64,000 nt of DNA from Glandiceps talaboti (taxonomy: Eukaryota > Hemichordata > Enteropneusta > Spengelidae): the NCBI RefSeq assembly GCF_964340395.1, contig NC_135560.1, forward strand, positions 16,145,598 to 16,209,597. Reading direction: 5' to 3'. This document shows, in pieces, positions 40,600 to 51,269 of this stretch. Position 1 is the stretch's first letter. Each line of letters opens with the position of its first letter. The notes beneath the pieces were generated by a model that searched no databases, was not told the origin of the DNA, and was given only the letters and a program-made list of their open reading frames with translations. The position numbers and the translations under genes are program-made.

Positions 40600-42603
40600 G
40601 TAAGGTACCCTTGAAAGCTACTTTTGTGTAATTTTGAAAAACAGGAGAGACTTGACGAGTCCTCGTAAGGGTAATGATTAACAGTTTACAAATAGCACAC
40701 ACGGCGGCCACCATGTTTACTGGCCGAAACCCATAGACATTTACACATTGGCGTGTGTTTCACGCACTATACATTCTATATTAATGAATATTGACTTCTA
40801 AAACTGTACGATTTCTCTTCTGTTAACAGTGAACTCTGAGTGTAAAGTTCGGAAGTGTTCCGAAGATTATTCCGAAAGCATTGACAATAATATATCGGCG
40901 GCCGAACAGTGTGCTGCGTTACGGGCCTACAAGGAGTGTGCGGACAAAGCAGCCCGTGGATGTCGTGGCGATCTCAACTTCCATTCGATAGTGACTCTAA
41001 CTTCGGATTTAATGAAAGACAACAATTGCTCACACGTTTCTCCTCCTGACGAGCACACATCGCACCCACGGCCTCCAAAGGCAGGGGATGATCATTGTAC
41101 CTCTCATGCCATTAATGGCCGCCGTGGTCCTTACAAACATTGTGGACTATTTGGAGACCCTCACTTGAGAACGTTCAACGACGTCTTTGAGACGTGTAAA
41201 GTTGCAGGTGCCTGGCCTTTAATTGACAATACATACTTAGCTGTGCAAGTTACTAATGTGCCTTTAGTGGAGGGTTCAAGTGCCACAGCCACGGACAAGG
41301 TACGTAGACACGCCACATTGCGTTGCTTCCAGTAATTGTGTCACCAGAAGACGAGCATATATAATTACATCATTACTGGTGTGTGTATATAACTTGCATG
41401 TCTGAGTTTTAAAATCCGAGTTGCACTCACTCCTGTGTGAATCCTTGCTGTCAAAGTTAACTGGTGTATGTTTTAAGGGTGTAGTTCAGACATATTTTGT
41501 TTAGTTTATTCGTGTAGGTGTGAAATTAGAATGGTGTTAGAAGAAAAACTCGTCCATCTTGGTCCGAGCCCCTTTCTGTGCCGCGGCGTTGTTTTTGTCC
41601 TTTCAATGGACTAACTACATGAAAAATGTATAAGTACGTTATTGTTATATGATGTTGTACCCATTCTTGTGTACCGGTGTTGAACTTAATACAATTCTTG
41701 GGGCTTTCAAGTCGTTGACACATGTCATATCAATGGACGTTTTCACCACAAGTGCCCAAGGTTTAGACGGACTCTTGTCACGGTGATAATGGCACATTGA
41801 GAACGGTTCAAACTTGGGAAAAGTGTGTAATGTAATTAAAAAACTTCGAGGTGTTATTTTAATGTTGATTTTTGTATGCCATCTCCTTTCTCTTGCAGTT
41901 GACCGTCATAATTAAAGACCATTCGGAGTGTACAGAACAAAAACTTTACCAAGCACAGACGGGGAATTTACCGGCTGCGTTTGTTGACGGAACTACCCGG
42001 AGCGGGAGGAGTCTGTTAATAAAGGAGATAGTCGCGGGAGAGCATGTAGAAATATTGGCAAAATATATTTCAACGAGGATTGTTGTGCGCCAAGTTGGAC
42101 GTTATTTAACCTTTGCAATTCGTATGCCAAGTGACCTTGTGAACACGAGTAAAAAGGACGGACTCGAGTTGTGTGTGAAAGGGTGTCCTACTCGAGAAAA
42201 AATTGACTTCATGGATGTCATCCCGTCGCCAAATGAAATTCGGGATAATAGTGGGATTGTGATGACCAAGGAAACAGCTATTGCCAAATGCAACGAAGCC
42301 AATGTTACTGAGTTCTATTTCGACTCGTGTGTCTTTGACCTCATTACTACGGGTGATGTAAACTTTACCATGGCAGCTAGGAAAGCACTAACAGACTTCA
42401 AAGAATTGCTTCCAAATGCCAGTATTCAACAAACAAGGACTACTAGTCCGTGGACAAAGAACAGAACAGTAACTGTTGTTTATAGTAGGGCACCTCCAAG
42501 GACTACGCTGACATGGACTTATCTAGTCTATATTTTATTAGTTCATTGTATCATTTCATTAATAGCTAATTGGAGAACAAATTTTGTAGCATTACTAATA
42601 TAA
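40512..42603 (+). CDS. RGM: Repulsive guidance molecule (RGM) family protein, three coding exons, about 420 aa
   Basis: This is a GPI-anchored, secreted co-receptor; family members bind BMP ligands and the neogenin receptor. Coding exons are 40512-40599, 40830-41299 and 41899-42603 (stop TAA). Donors are GTAAGG and GTACGT, and the acceptors end TTAACAG and TTGCAG. Phases join cleanly to give 420 residues (human RGMA is about 450). Residues 1-30 look like a signal peptide with the hydrophobic core IVVHVLILATLI. A Cys-rich region with the family RGD (residues 75-77, context CRGDL) follows. The diagnostic block CGLFGDPHLRTF comes next, containing the autocleavage Asp-Pro at 139/140. Exon 3 carries IVVRQVGRYLTF, and residues 390-420 form the hydrophobic tail expected of a GPI signal. 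NCS, NVT, NFT, NAS and NRT are possible glycosylation sites. The ATG at 40512 was chosen because it immediately precedes the basic and hydrophobic signal. The frame stays open upstream for about 30 codons without another convincing start, and an acceptor-like CCCACAG at 40447-40453 may mark an upstream 5' UTR intron. Confidence 0.96.
40830..41299 (+). CDS. RGM: RGM coding exon 2: N-terminal Cys-rich domain and start of the von Willebrand D-like domain
   Basis: Begins after TTAACAG and ends at ...GACAAG before GTACGT. It encodes residues 30-186: six cysteines in the N-terminal helical domain, the RGD at 75-77, a variable His/Pro linker, then GLFGDPH with the Asp139-Pro140 cleavage bond, and GAWPLIDN. 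The last residues, SSATATDK, match the place where vertebrate RGM genes, as I recall them, also have an exon junction. Confidence 0.95.
41899..42603 (+). CDS. RGM: RGM coding exon 3: C-terminal D-like domain and GPI signal
   Basis: Begins after the pyrimidine-rich acceptor TCTCTTGCAG with LTVIIKDH and runs 234 codons to TAA. It contains LPAAFVDG, the strongly conserved IVVRQVGRYLTF, the paired cysteines in LCVKGCP and the SCVFDLITTGDVNFT block. It ends with about 30 hydrophobic residues fit for GPI-anchor replacement. The variable stretch after GCPTREKIDF is shorter than I recall for the vertebrate proteins. Confidence 0.96.
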   Translation: MTVIIKDHSECTEQKLYQAQTGNLPAAFVDGTTRSGRSLLIKEIVAGEHVEILAKYISTRIVVRQVGRYLTFAIRMPSDLVNTSKKDGLELCVKGCPTREKIDFMDVIPSPNEIRDNSGIVMTKETAIAKCNEANVTEFYFDSCVFDLITTGDVNFTMAARKALTDFKELLPNASIQQTRTTSPWTKNRTVTVVYSRAPPRTTLTWTYLVYILLVHCIISLIANWRTNFVALLI

Positions 42604-43142
42604 TAATATATAATACAGAAATAACTATATATACACACAACCTGCTTACAGACATTCTTGATGTATATATAATGGACAACACAGCTAAAAGGTGCTTTTT
42701 TTCGTGAAAGCATTCTACAGTATATGTAGGGATAGTCAAGTGCTGTCAGCTATCACTTTGTACAGATCACAGAAATACTATTTGCAGTAATTTATAAATA
42801 TGTTCCATTCTTTGGACAACGTCAGAGGATTTTTTTTACACAAAAACGAAAATTTCTAGTAAAGCCCATTCCCTGCCAAGTGTATATCGACCTCCATATT
42901 AAATTAAGCGTAGCCGGCTAGTAGACACTTTGTTACTTAAAATTGTCCCCTCCCCTACTACAAGTAGGTATATATGTTCAGATATCACAACACAACATAA
43001 TATAACACAAACAGGCCAACTTTACAATGAAAAGAAGAGAAATTCGATGAGAAGTGTACATTTTGAAATTATTTTTTAGCAAAGAACTATAAGGTATTTG
43101 CCGAAAATATGACAGATCTATTGAACCAACCCCACTCTGTAA

Positions 43143-43148
43143 AATAAA
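43143..43148 (+). terminator. Candidate RGM polyadenylation signal AATAAA
   Basis: AATAAA lies 540 nt after the RGM stop codon. It is followed within 15-60 nt by GU-rich sequence (GGGTTTGTTTTGTTT and CTTGTGTGTTT), the usual layout of an animal poly(A) site. An ATTAAA at 42898-42903 is a weaker, earlier alternative. Confidence 0.45.
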
Positions 43149-44983
43149 ACCTGAAAAGGGTTTGTTTTGTTTCCTTGTAATTCGATGACCTGGTCTTGTG
43201 TGTTTAGATTGACCTTTGCAGTAGATCGGCCTATATGCGCCACTTACTCCAACACCAATGACTTAGACGAACGTGCTCAGCTCTTTTATATTCAGACTTT
43301 TAACTGTCACTGACGGGCTCTTGACTTAAACGACAACAACGTTGGTTCTATTAGGTACTAGCGGCAACTCTCAGCTGGCGATATAAAGAAGTATATACAT
43401 ATTGAAGTTATGTAGGTGTTGACAGCTGCAAGAACTGTGGCAATCAACCTATGTGTTAGGGTTATCAGGACTGGCAGCTTTGTAACCAGACCCCATACTA
43501 CAAGACCTTTCACGGTGGGCCATTCCATTTGCTGCATTGGCAAACATTGAAACGTGCCTCCATGGCCACAACTCTAGTGCTCCCATCGCCATTATACGAC
43601 GCTCTCCCTCTCTTTGTAAATTACTCCAAGCCCTTTCTTATGCAAATTGTTAGAGGCCATAGGGGAGAGGAATGCGCGATAACTTTGGGAGTTCTTCTTG
43701 TTCCGTTGCGACAGTTCGTCGCTACACAGATTCACCGGTCGAGGGTAAAGGGGGTAGACTTCTAAAGAGTTCGATGATGACGTACCGGCCCCACACCACC
43801 AAAAGTTCAAAGGGCTGTGGTCGTTTTCATACAAACACAGTGGGCGAGTTGAAATCCTGAAGTTAGCCTCGACTAAACACTCTATAGAAATGCAACTCGC
43901 CCTAGGGAGTAGTGATGTTAGTTCTCTTTGAGACAATATACAACCGAACGCCTGTGGTGTGCATATATTAATTAGGCAAATAAAAATAACAAAGCGCTCT
44001 AAGGGCGCGAAATCACCCCGGTTACTTCAGTGTGTGCACAAAAGACACTGCATGGAAGTTGTTAGAGGAAAATGTCACACTCTGTGGCCTGGGACAAATT
44101 GCTGTTTGGTATAAGAGCTGCTGGCAGCAGTGCGAGGTGTGGTAGGCATATTTGAGGAAGTATTAGAAGAAGGCCAGGTGCGTTGCAGGTGTGAATTCAA
44201 CACACACGTGTGTACACAAACATATTGCCGAGTTGTATTGACATTCCTGCCAATCTGACGAGTGAGTGTCCAACGTATCGTAGCAACCATGAACAATTCG
44301 ATTGTTGTATCAACGTAATTAGTGATGGAAGTCAATCAGGTTTTTTAGCTCCGCCCACTCGGACCCCACAGTGGGTGGCTCAACTGGTGAACTTTGCCAA
44401 ACACTAGTTAATTAAAACAGGCGGAGTTTTGACACTATATTGTGTAGATGTGAAAAGGCAAATTTCAAGATTTATTTAAACATGTTTGTGGATTCAAAAG
44501 TACGTTTTGTGTACCCATCCGTTGTGGTCCAAAGCTCCCCAAAAGGACATCCCACAAATTCAATTAACTTTTCATCTTGCATTTTAGTCTATACCAAATT
44601 ACGGTACACTAGCTGTTTCCTGCCGAAGTGTCGGGAAATTTCACATGTTCAAAGCACAGTGCCGATGGGCAACTGGTGATAGCCATTGCTTTACAATACA
44701 GTAAATGAACGGCTGAACAATTTAGCGATAAATAGATCAGTAGATAGCGAAGTTTGGTTAACTGTAACCGGGAACACTCAATAATCAGACTACGTACTTT
44801 GGATGTTACCGTCGGGCCGCCTTTGTGGGAGATAATTATTGACCACTATATCAGGAGAAATGACCTTAGATTTTTTCTCTCTCGTCAGTGTTCGGTTACA
44901 ACAACAAAAGTGAAGACTTTTTATATGTGATGAAATTGTCAATCGGCAATTGCAACAATAATGCCGATAAGCTGAGCATGGCC

Positions 44984-45058
44984 ATCCGTGGCTTTGAATG
45001 CTTCTCCAATGGAAAAACGTATGGTTTCTCCAGTGGAGAAAGATTCAAAGCCATGGAT
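44984..45058. repeat. Near-perfect 75-nt hairpin
   Basis: Bases 44984-45013 pair with 45029-45058: 30 positions with three mismatches and one G-U, around a 15-nt loop. The arms include GTGGCTTTGAAT and ATTCAAAGCCATGGAT. The size and shape resemble a pre-miRNA, but a decayed palindromic transposon would look the same. Confidence 0.6.
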
Positions 45059-45086
45059 AGGCTCTAAACAGTAATTTTGTCAATAA

Positions 45087-45105
45087 CCCCCCCCCCCCCC
45101 CCCCC
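45087..45105. repeat. 19-nt C tract
   Basis: An uninterrupted C run (G on the minus strand). Confidence 0.95.
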
Positions 45106-45506
45106 GATACCGTGATAGTCGTTAGCTCCGAAATAAGTCCCACTTTCCATTTCTCTCTCTCAAACCCCAGTCAGTGAAAACGTCAACAATTTGCCCGGGT
45201 TGTGGTAGTTGCTTAACATGTTGTGTTATTGGTGGCATCGAATCTCAAGAATGGGTGAACGCATGACTGGATACCACGTGTATAGCAGTATCTAGTCTTA
45301 GACTACAAGTACTTTTATTTACAGAGATCGAATCCATTTAAAGTATTGTGACGACTCCCTAAACACCGAATGCACATGTAGCAGTCTATTCTCCATTTAT
45401 GAACTTGTAAGATAAAAAAAATGTCAAATGGCCCAAAGAAGATACGATACCGTGCGAAATTCAGACACATCGTCAACCAATGTCAGATCATACTCATTTC
45501 ATAGTT

Positions 45507-45669
45507 AGCTACCTGTAGACGTGTAGGATTAAACTCTACGACACTATTTCCGCTATCTTAACTGACATTTTGCTTCTTCTTTTTTAAATTTTTGCTTGAC
45601 TTGTTGGACGAGCGAAAAAACAAAATAGCGGAAATTGTGTTGCAGCGTTTGTCCCTACAGGTAGGTGCT
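45507..45669. mobile_element. Dispersed repeat family 2, palindromic copy with about 50-bp terminal inverted repeats
   Basis: The left arm (45507-45556) AGCTACCTGTAGAC...ACACTATTTCCGCTAT pairs with the right arm (45621-45669) ATAGCGGAAATTGTGTTGC...CTACAGGTAGGTGCT. The total is about 163 bp, without coding capacity: a MITE-like element. Confidence 0.75.
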
Positions 45670-46169
45670 TGTCGATGTCTGAATGTTTACAATGATTGAC
45701 CGGCCATACATTTGTCGTTTGTATATCTCGACGTACAATTTCTGAGTTTGTTTCCGTGTAAAAGATTATCATTTTTGGACATGGCATGGGGCAATACAAA
45801 CATCTAGTGTTTAACAAGTATGAGAGTTATCTGACGGAAGACAGTATTACATTTGTAAGATGACGTAAGGATAGGATTTCGTCGGTGTACGGACGTGACC
45901 CCGGCACTTTACAATGCCAAAACTTCAGCGTGTCCGCCTGGCTTTATAAATGCATATGTCTTTCTGACAATTGACATTTGACCCATATCTATCTATTCCT
46001 TAACCCAAAGACCCATCTGGTAAGAGTAGGTGACGTATGTATGCTATGATTTGCATGTATGAAAACACCATGTATGATAACCGTATGACTGATTTATCTG
46101 AGTAACATAAAAACAAACGTCGACCAGTAGAACTAGTTTGTGAGAGGGCGCTGTAACACAAAATGTTGA

Positions 46170-46314
<145 letters not shown>

Positions 46315-46620
46315 ACACACACAATTCGAAACTAACAATTTAAATTACATAAAAACAAAAGAAGTCAAGGTGGCGGCCATACAAGGCGGTGGTAATCGTA
46401 AATTGCAATACAGACTCATGGACACATACGTAAGTATGTAGGTATCGTCAGAGTTGCTAAACACTGCGTTTTTTGCACAACTGAACTGACTTAGTAGTGC
46501 TGGTGAAGTGTGTCTGTGTAAAAGTCGAAATTATCTTTTTTTATTTTTTTAAAAATCAAAATAAATTCACTAAAAATAGAAAATCAGTTATATCAACCTG
46601 GCATGAACAAACCTGAGCAG

Positions 46621-46638
46621 CCCCCCCCCCCCCCCCCC
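46621..46638. repeat. 18-nt C tract
   Basis: An uninterrupted C run in CpG-intermediate noncoding sequence. Confidence 0.95.
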
Positions 46639-47693
46639 AAGGAACATGCACACCAAATATCAATGCATTCTGACTGCCGGTTTTGGAGAAGAAGATGATA
46701 CAAACTGGACGATCTCGAGCTCCATGGCGTTTATAAGTGTCTACCCTCACATTATTGACTTTTGACCTTGACAAACATTTTTAAGGTGAAATGACCAAAC
46801 ATTTCTATATGTTAACCCAAGAAGTTTAAGAAACAAAAAAATCCATTTGAATGTCTATACCCCAAAGATGAGCTTTCTTTTTATATCTTGACCTTTGCCT
46901 TTGATCTCCATAATCAAGGTCAAACAACAAATTGGTCAAATAAATTATGAAGTTTTGTATCTAGAGGACCCTATTCAAATTTGCACTACTACTTTGTCAT
47001 AAAACAAACAAGTTGGGGGGACTATGTCTTTGATTGAAGGCTTGTGTTTCATAACACATTTCCATCTTTTACATGTAATTCATCCTTGTTAATTATTGTT
47101 CAAAAGTCGAATCACTGTTCTCTTTTTGAAACATATCGATATTCAATGAAATCATGCTCAAGTTGAGCATGATTTATTATTAGTTAAGCAACTCAACTAC
47201 TGTAACATTTGAGGTTGACTTTGTCCAACTTCTACGGAGCTAATTTGACTGCGAGGTCGCTTGTCTATCGGACATTACCCAGTGTATGTTTTATTGTATA
47301 GTCCATACGGACACATAGTATTTTCCTTGTCTACAGGCAAAAAACGTTGTAACTTGAATATATATATCCCCTACCTGTATCTGGGAAATTTATCTTTTGG
47401 AAAAAAAGATACAGTGTACATTTGTAGTAGCAGGATTCGTATGATATTTTTCCTATGAAAACAACAATCTAAAAAATAATTCGTGTCCCTATGGTATAGC
47501 ACCGTGCACGTGAACTCACCAATGTAAGACAACAGAAATGCAACTCACAAACTTAACTTCTGCTATTTTAGTTCCATCACGACAATTCTCCCCAGCCAGC
47601 GATCAAACTCTCGATTTTTTTCTCTGTCGACAGTCTTGAGTAGTTATTTCGTACTCCTTCATACACGTATAGTCACCTAAATATTACATGCAT

Positions 47694-48000
47694 GCACAAG
47701 CCAAGTTATTGTCTGTGAACAGAAAATATGGATTAATACATTCTCGTCGTTCTATGTCACGACAACCAGTGTCTGTGACGTCACTAGCTCCACGGTGCTC
47801 AAAATACGTGTAAAATCGTTGCAAACTGCGATTATTTTCACAGAATTTCCATAAATTATGCTTGAAGAGGTATAATTATGTTATTCCCCAATATTTTTTT
47901 CAGCCAGAAAATAACAGTGACTTAAGTATTACGTCACTGGTAAATATTATTTTCAAGGACCCTTAGGTCACGAATATTTTCCTTGGCTGAACATTACATG
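47694..48000 (+). mobile_element. Palindromic dispersed repeat family 1, copy D
   Basis: Same order of blocks as copy C: CACAAGCCAAGTTATTG, TTCTATGTCACGACAACC, then ATGTTATTCCCCAATATTTT, GTGACTTAAGTATTACG and CACGAATATTTTCCTTGG. The last part is the inverted partner of the fold-back. Confidence 0.75.
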
Positions 48001-48285
48001 TTTATAGTATATATTTTAGCGAGGTATCGTTATAAACCGACAAATATATCCATTCCCATAAAATATGTTAATAGTCTTTCGTCTTGTTTTTGTTTCGTTG
48101 TGAATTAAGAAAGTACATTTTCGCAAGGCAGTCTGCAGCAAATTTTACAAACCGCAATTCTTGTCAGGTATGTAACGCAAGCGTGGCAAGTAGCTTATAC
48201 AGTCAAAACCAAGGCATACTATGTTTGAACAAGATGCATAATATATATAATATGAAACAAGGAAAACATGAGCATTATTTATTGT

Positions 48286-48300
48286 GGGGGGGGGGGGGGG
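48286..48300. repeat. 15-nt G tract
   Basis: An uninterrupted G run, one of a dozen G or C homopolymers of 8 nt or more in the window. Confidence 0.95.
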
Positions 48301-48788
48301 TTTAAAGAATGATCACTGAGGTAAAAACAACATCAATATAACTGTGAACGACGTCGACAATTCAAAAGGGACTATCAAAATATGGCAGCCTGTACGACCA
48401 GTAATACATGTAACAGGGTGCAAAATACCAAAGCAGGGTGCAAATTATCGATGACAGGGTGCTGAACTCGGGTAATTTAAAACCAGTCATGGACGGTACC
48501 GTAAAGAGGTGCTGTGTTTTTTACGACGATGAAGAAATATGGAATTGCATTAAAATTCTATTTATGACATGTACAGTCCTTGAATATTACTCTGTGTCAT
48601 TTTCTATACACAGATGCCTCTGTCGATGTTTATGATATACTGCGTATAAGAACAAACACAAATAATTAGATAATAATTAAAACTGGGTGTTATATTGATG
48701 ACAGAATGCTAAAGAAGGCAATACATATTTTAGATTACACATCTAGGCCTATAGGCTATAAAAATGTATTAAAACGATGAAGTAACTA

Positions 48789-49144
48789 AGGCCTAATAAA
48801 AAAATTGTGTGGTTCCGATTACGCTCAGTTTTAGAATAGGTGGGGTAGGTAGATTTTTTTATTTTATTTTAATTTTTTTTTCATGTGCAAGTGTCTAGTT
48901 CAGGTAGTTAATATTTTCCCGTTGTTTTTCATATGATCTTTGTGTTATTGGTTTCTTCCCATCAGAACAGTGTTGTATTGTCTTTTTAAGTTGATGTCAG
49001 TTTCCACATCCACTATTTCTGGCCACACTTCACAATTCCACGATTTTATTATTTTTTTCTCTCGAATATGTAACTTGAAAAAAAAGTTTAGAATCGGAAG
49101 TGAGATCGGGTAACCGGAACCACACATTGTAATTTATTAGGCCT
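48789..49144. mobile_element. TIR element, copy 1 (about 356 bp)
   Basis: The ends are AGGCCTAATAAA...TGTGTGGTTCCGATTAC (from 48789) and its inverted form GTAACCGGAACCACACA...TTTATTAGGCCT (to 49144). These are about 36-bp terminal inverted repeats with few mismatches. The interior has no coding frame. A second, inverted copy lies at 49668-50016. Confidence 0.8.
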
Positions 49145-49667
49145 AACATACCCGACAATAATTGTTCATTTAGAGGGCGCAATTTAAAACCGAAACTTGT
49201 GAGATTTCTCTCCCAAAATATAAACAAGACTAACAATTCACAAATCTTTATTACCAAGTTCTCTTTTTCTTAATAAAATAAAACGCAAAATTGACTCCAG
49301 TTCAAACACCGTGTTAGCCTAACAACCAAAGAATATAATTGTGTAGGCCTACATAAAAGAAAGAATATTTTTTTTAAAATCATCATTGAACTCTATCTAG
49401 TACGCAAGCTTATTTTATCCCTGTGTAGTCATGTATTATATTGACAGCACTAGCTTTCGTTCATTGAATTTACAAAGCTTTCAGTGTCACCGTGAAATAG
49501 ATAGTTTTATAGGATTGTGGTACATTTGTTGTATTGTTAAATTACGGTGCATGTATAATTATTTGAAAAACAACGGAAATGTGAGGTTTTAAGTTAATGT
49601 TTACATTGTTATTTCTACCTACCATTTTTAGAATGAACTCAATTACACAAGTTTTATACAGTCTTGG

Positions 49668-50016
49668 TTTGGCCAAATTTGGTTCCGCTTACCTGACCCC
49701 ACTTACCTTTTTTACTGCCGCGACCCTAAACTTTTTTTAAATATTCGAGAAAAAAAATAATAAAATCGCAAATATTGTGAAGTCTCACGAGAAATAGTGG
49801 ATGTGGAAACTGAGATCAACTTAAAAAGACAATATAAAACTGTTCTTCCAATCTGTAATGGCTGTAAGCTTACATCTTATAAGAAGAAATAAACAACACA
49901 GAGACTATTTGGAAAACAATGGAAAACCTGAACTAGACACTCACACATTAAAATATCTTATAAAATAAAATAAAAATCTACCAACCCCACACATTCTAAA
50001 TTGTATCATTAGGCCT
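49668..50016. mobile_element. TIR element, copy 2, inverted relative to copy 1
   Basis: TATTCGAGAAAAAAAATAAT, GAAATAGTGGATGTGGAAAC, CAACTTAAAAAGACAATA and AACCTGAACTAGACACTC are reverse complements of the matching blocks in copy 1 (48890-49068). It ends in CATTAGGCCT. Together with copy 1 it makes a long imperfect hairpin with a loop of roughly 520 bp. Confidence 0.8.
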
Positions 50017-50231
50017 GGTCGTCATCAAAAGTAACCACTCCTTTAACTGATGAACCAGAGGTCATTGGCCGGGAATGTTGCGTGAGCCTATAGCCTATAC
50101 CTAACTTTGAAATGCGAAGGAACGCAATAAAAACATTACTTCTATCTGAGAAGCAAATGTCAGAGATTAAATAAAATTGTGCTAATGTAGTATCGAATAG
50201 AAAAAAAGTGAGACTACGCAAAAGAAAGAGT

Positions 50232-50239
50232 AAAAAAAA
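50232..50239 (-). terminator. RNA polymerase III terminator of tRNA-Ser
   Basis: A run of eight A on the plus strand (T on the transcribed sense) just past the tRNA 3' end, as expected for Pol III. Confidence 0.85.
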
Positions 50240-50245
50240 TAATGG

Positions 50246-50327
50246 CGTAGTCGGCAGGATTCGAACCTGCGCGGGGAGACCCCAATGGATTTCTAGTCCA
50301 TCGCCTTAACCGCTCGGCCACGACTAC
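50246..50327 (-). tRNA. tRNA-Ser (anticodon AGA)
   Basis: On the minus strand an 82-nt class II tRNA begins GTAGTCGTGGCCGAGCGG and ends GCCGACTAC plus discriminator G. The 7-bp acceptor stem (GTAGTCG/CGACTAC) is perfect. The A box TGGCCGAGCGG and B box GGTTCGAATCC are intact. The anticodon loop CTAGAAA gives AGA (50292-50294), and the extra arm TGGGGTCTCCCCGC is the long variable arm of serine tRNAs. There is no intron. Eight T residues on the minus strand (50239-50232), 7 nt beyond the 3' end, form a Pol III terminator. It reads as a functional gene rather than a tRNA-derived SINE, since no tail or repeat unit follows. Confidence 0.97.
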
Positions 50328-50605
50328 CTTGCTGAAAGAGGGCGCTTTCTTTTTGGATATGAAAATTGAATCTGGGACACGCATGTCCACTTAGATAATA
50401 GATAGTGCGCCCTCTTATCAATATCATAACTTAGGGTCAAAAACATTCCACAAGAGTTGTTCGAATCGAGCATCCGAATGATTGTAAGTTTAATGTTGTC
50501 TGTAACGGGCAAAAGATTAAGCTATTTATAACAAATTTGTGTATACGTATGGTGTTTCAGAGCCGTCAGAAAATTTTGAATAGTTAAAGTTTCGAGTGCT
50601 TTAAT

Positions 50606-50635
50606 CACAGACAAGTACTTTAATACTTGTCTGTG
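50606..50635. repeat. Perfect 12-bp inverted repeat
   Basis: CACAGACAAGTA and TACTTGTCTGTG around the spacer CTTTAA, 0.3 kb from the tRNA gene. Confidence 0.85.
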
Positions 50636-50861
50636 GTTTAATGTATACACAATGCTTTATAGTATTTCATTATTTAGTATTTATTCTAGTTTAGAAATTT
50701 AACCCCCTTTGCACATGGGCCAGAGTCCTTGATATGCAAATAAAATCTAAATCTGAAGGTGAGATTTTATGATTATAGTTATATTTATCGGCACCAAGTT
50801 TAAATCAACATTCACCGTGTAAACAGCGATGTAAGCAGGAGCAAACCTCGGATTGTACAAT

Positions 50862-51269
50862 CTGGTCAGATACTCTAGTATTATCACAGGGCACTCAGGC
50901 TTAGTTAGTTATGTTTACGAAAACAAACAAACAAACAAAATAAATAAATAAATAAATACTGACAAGCATCAACACGAGAGTAATTACCACAATTGTGACC
51001 ATTTCGCATATAGGAAAACATATAGCAATTCTTGTAGTTGATAATGATTTGTAATTAGTCTCTTGTTGATGTTTGTCAGTATTTATGTATTTATTCATCA
51101 TTCATTCATTCATTCATTCATTCATTCATTCATTCATTCATTTATTGTTTGTTTGTTCTGTTTGTTTGTTTGTTTGTTTGTTTGTTGTTGTTTTTTTGTT
51201 TTTTTGTTTTCGTAAACATAACTAACTAAGTCTGAGTGCCCCGTGGTATTATAGTAGAGAATAGTCTAG
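50862..51269. mobile_element. Large palindromic element with microsatellite-bearing arms
   Basis: The 36-bp segment from GGGCACTCAGGCTTAG (50889) returns inverted, ending CTAAGTCTGAGTGCCC at 51241, with one mismatch. Pairing continues outward (CTCTAGTATTATCACA against TGGTATTATAGTAGAG) and inward through (CAAA)n/(TTTG)n and (TAAA)n runs to ACTGACAAGCATCAACA against TGTTGATGTTTGTCAGT. Confidence 0.85.
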
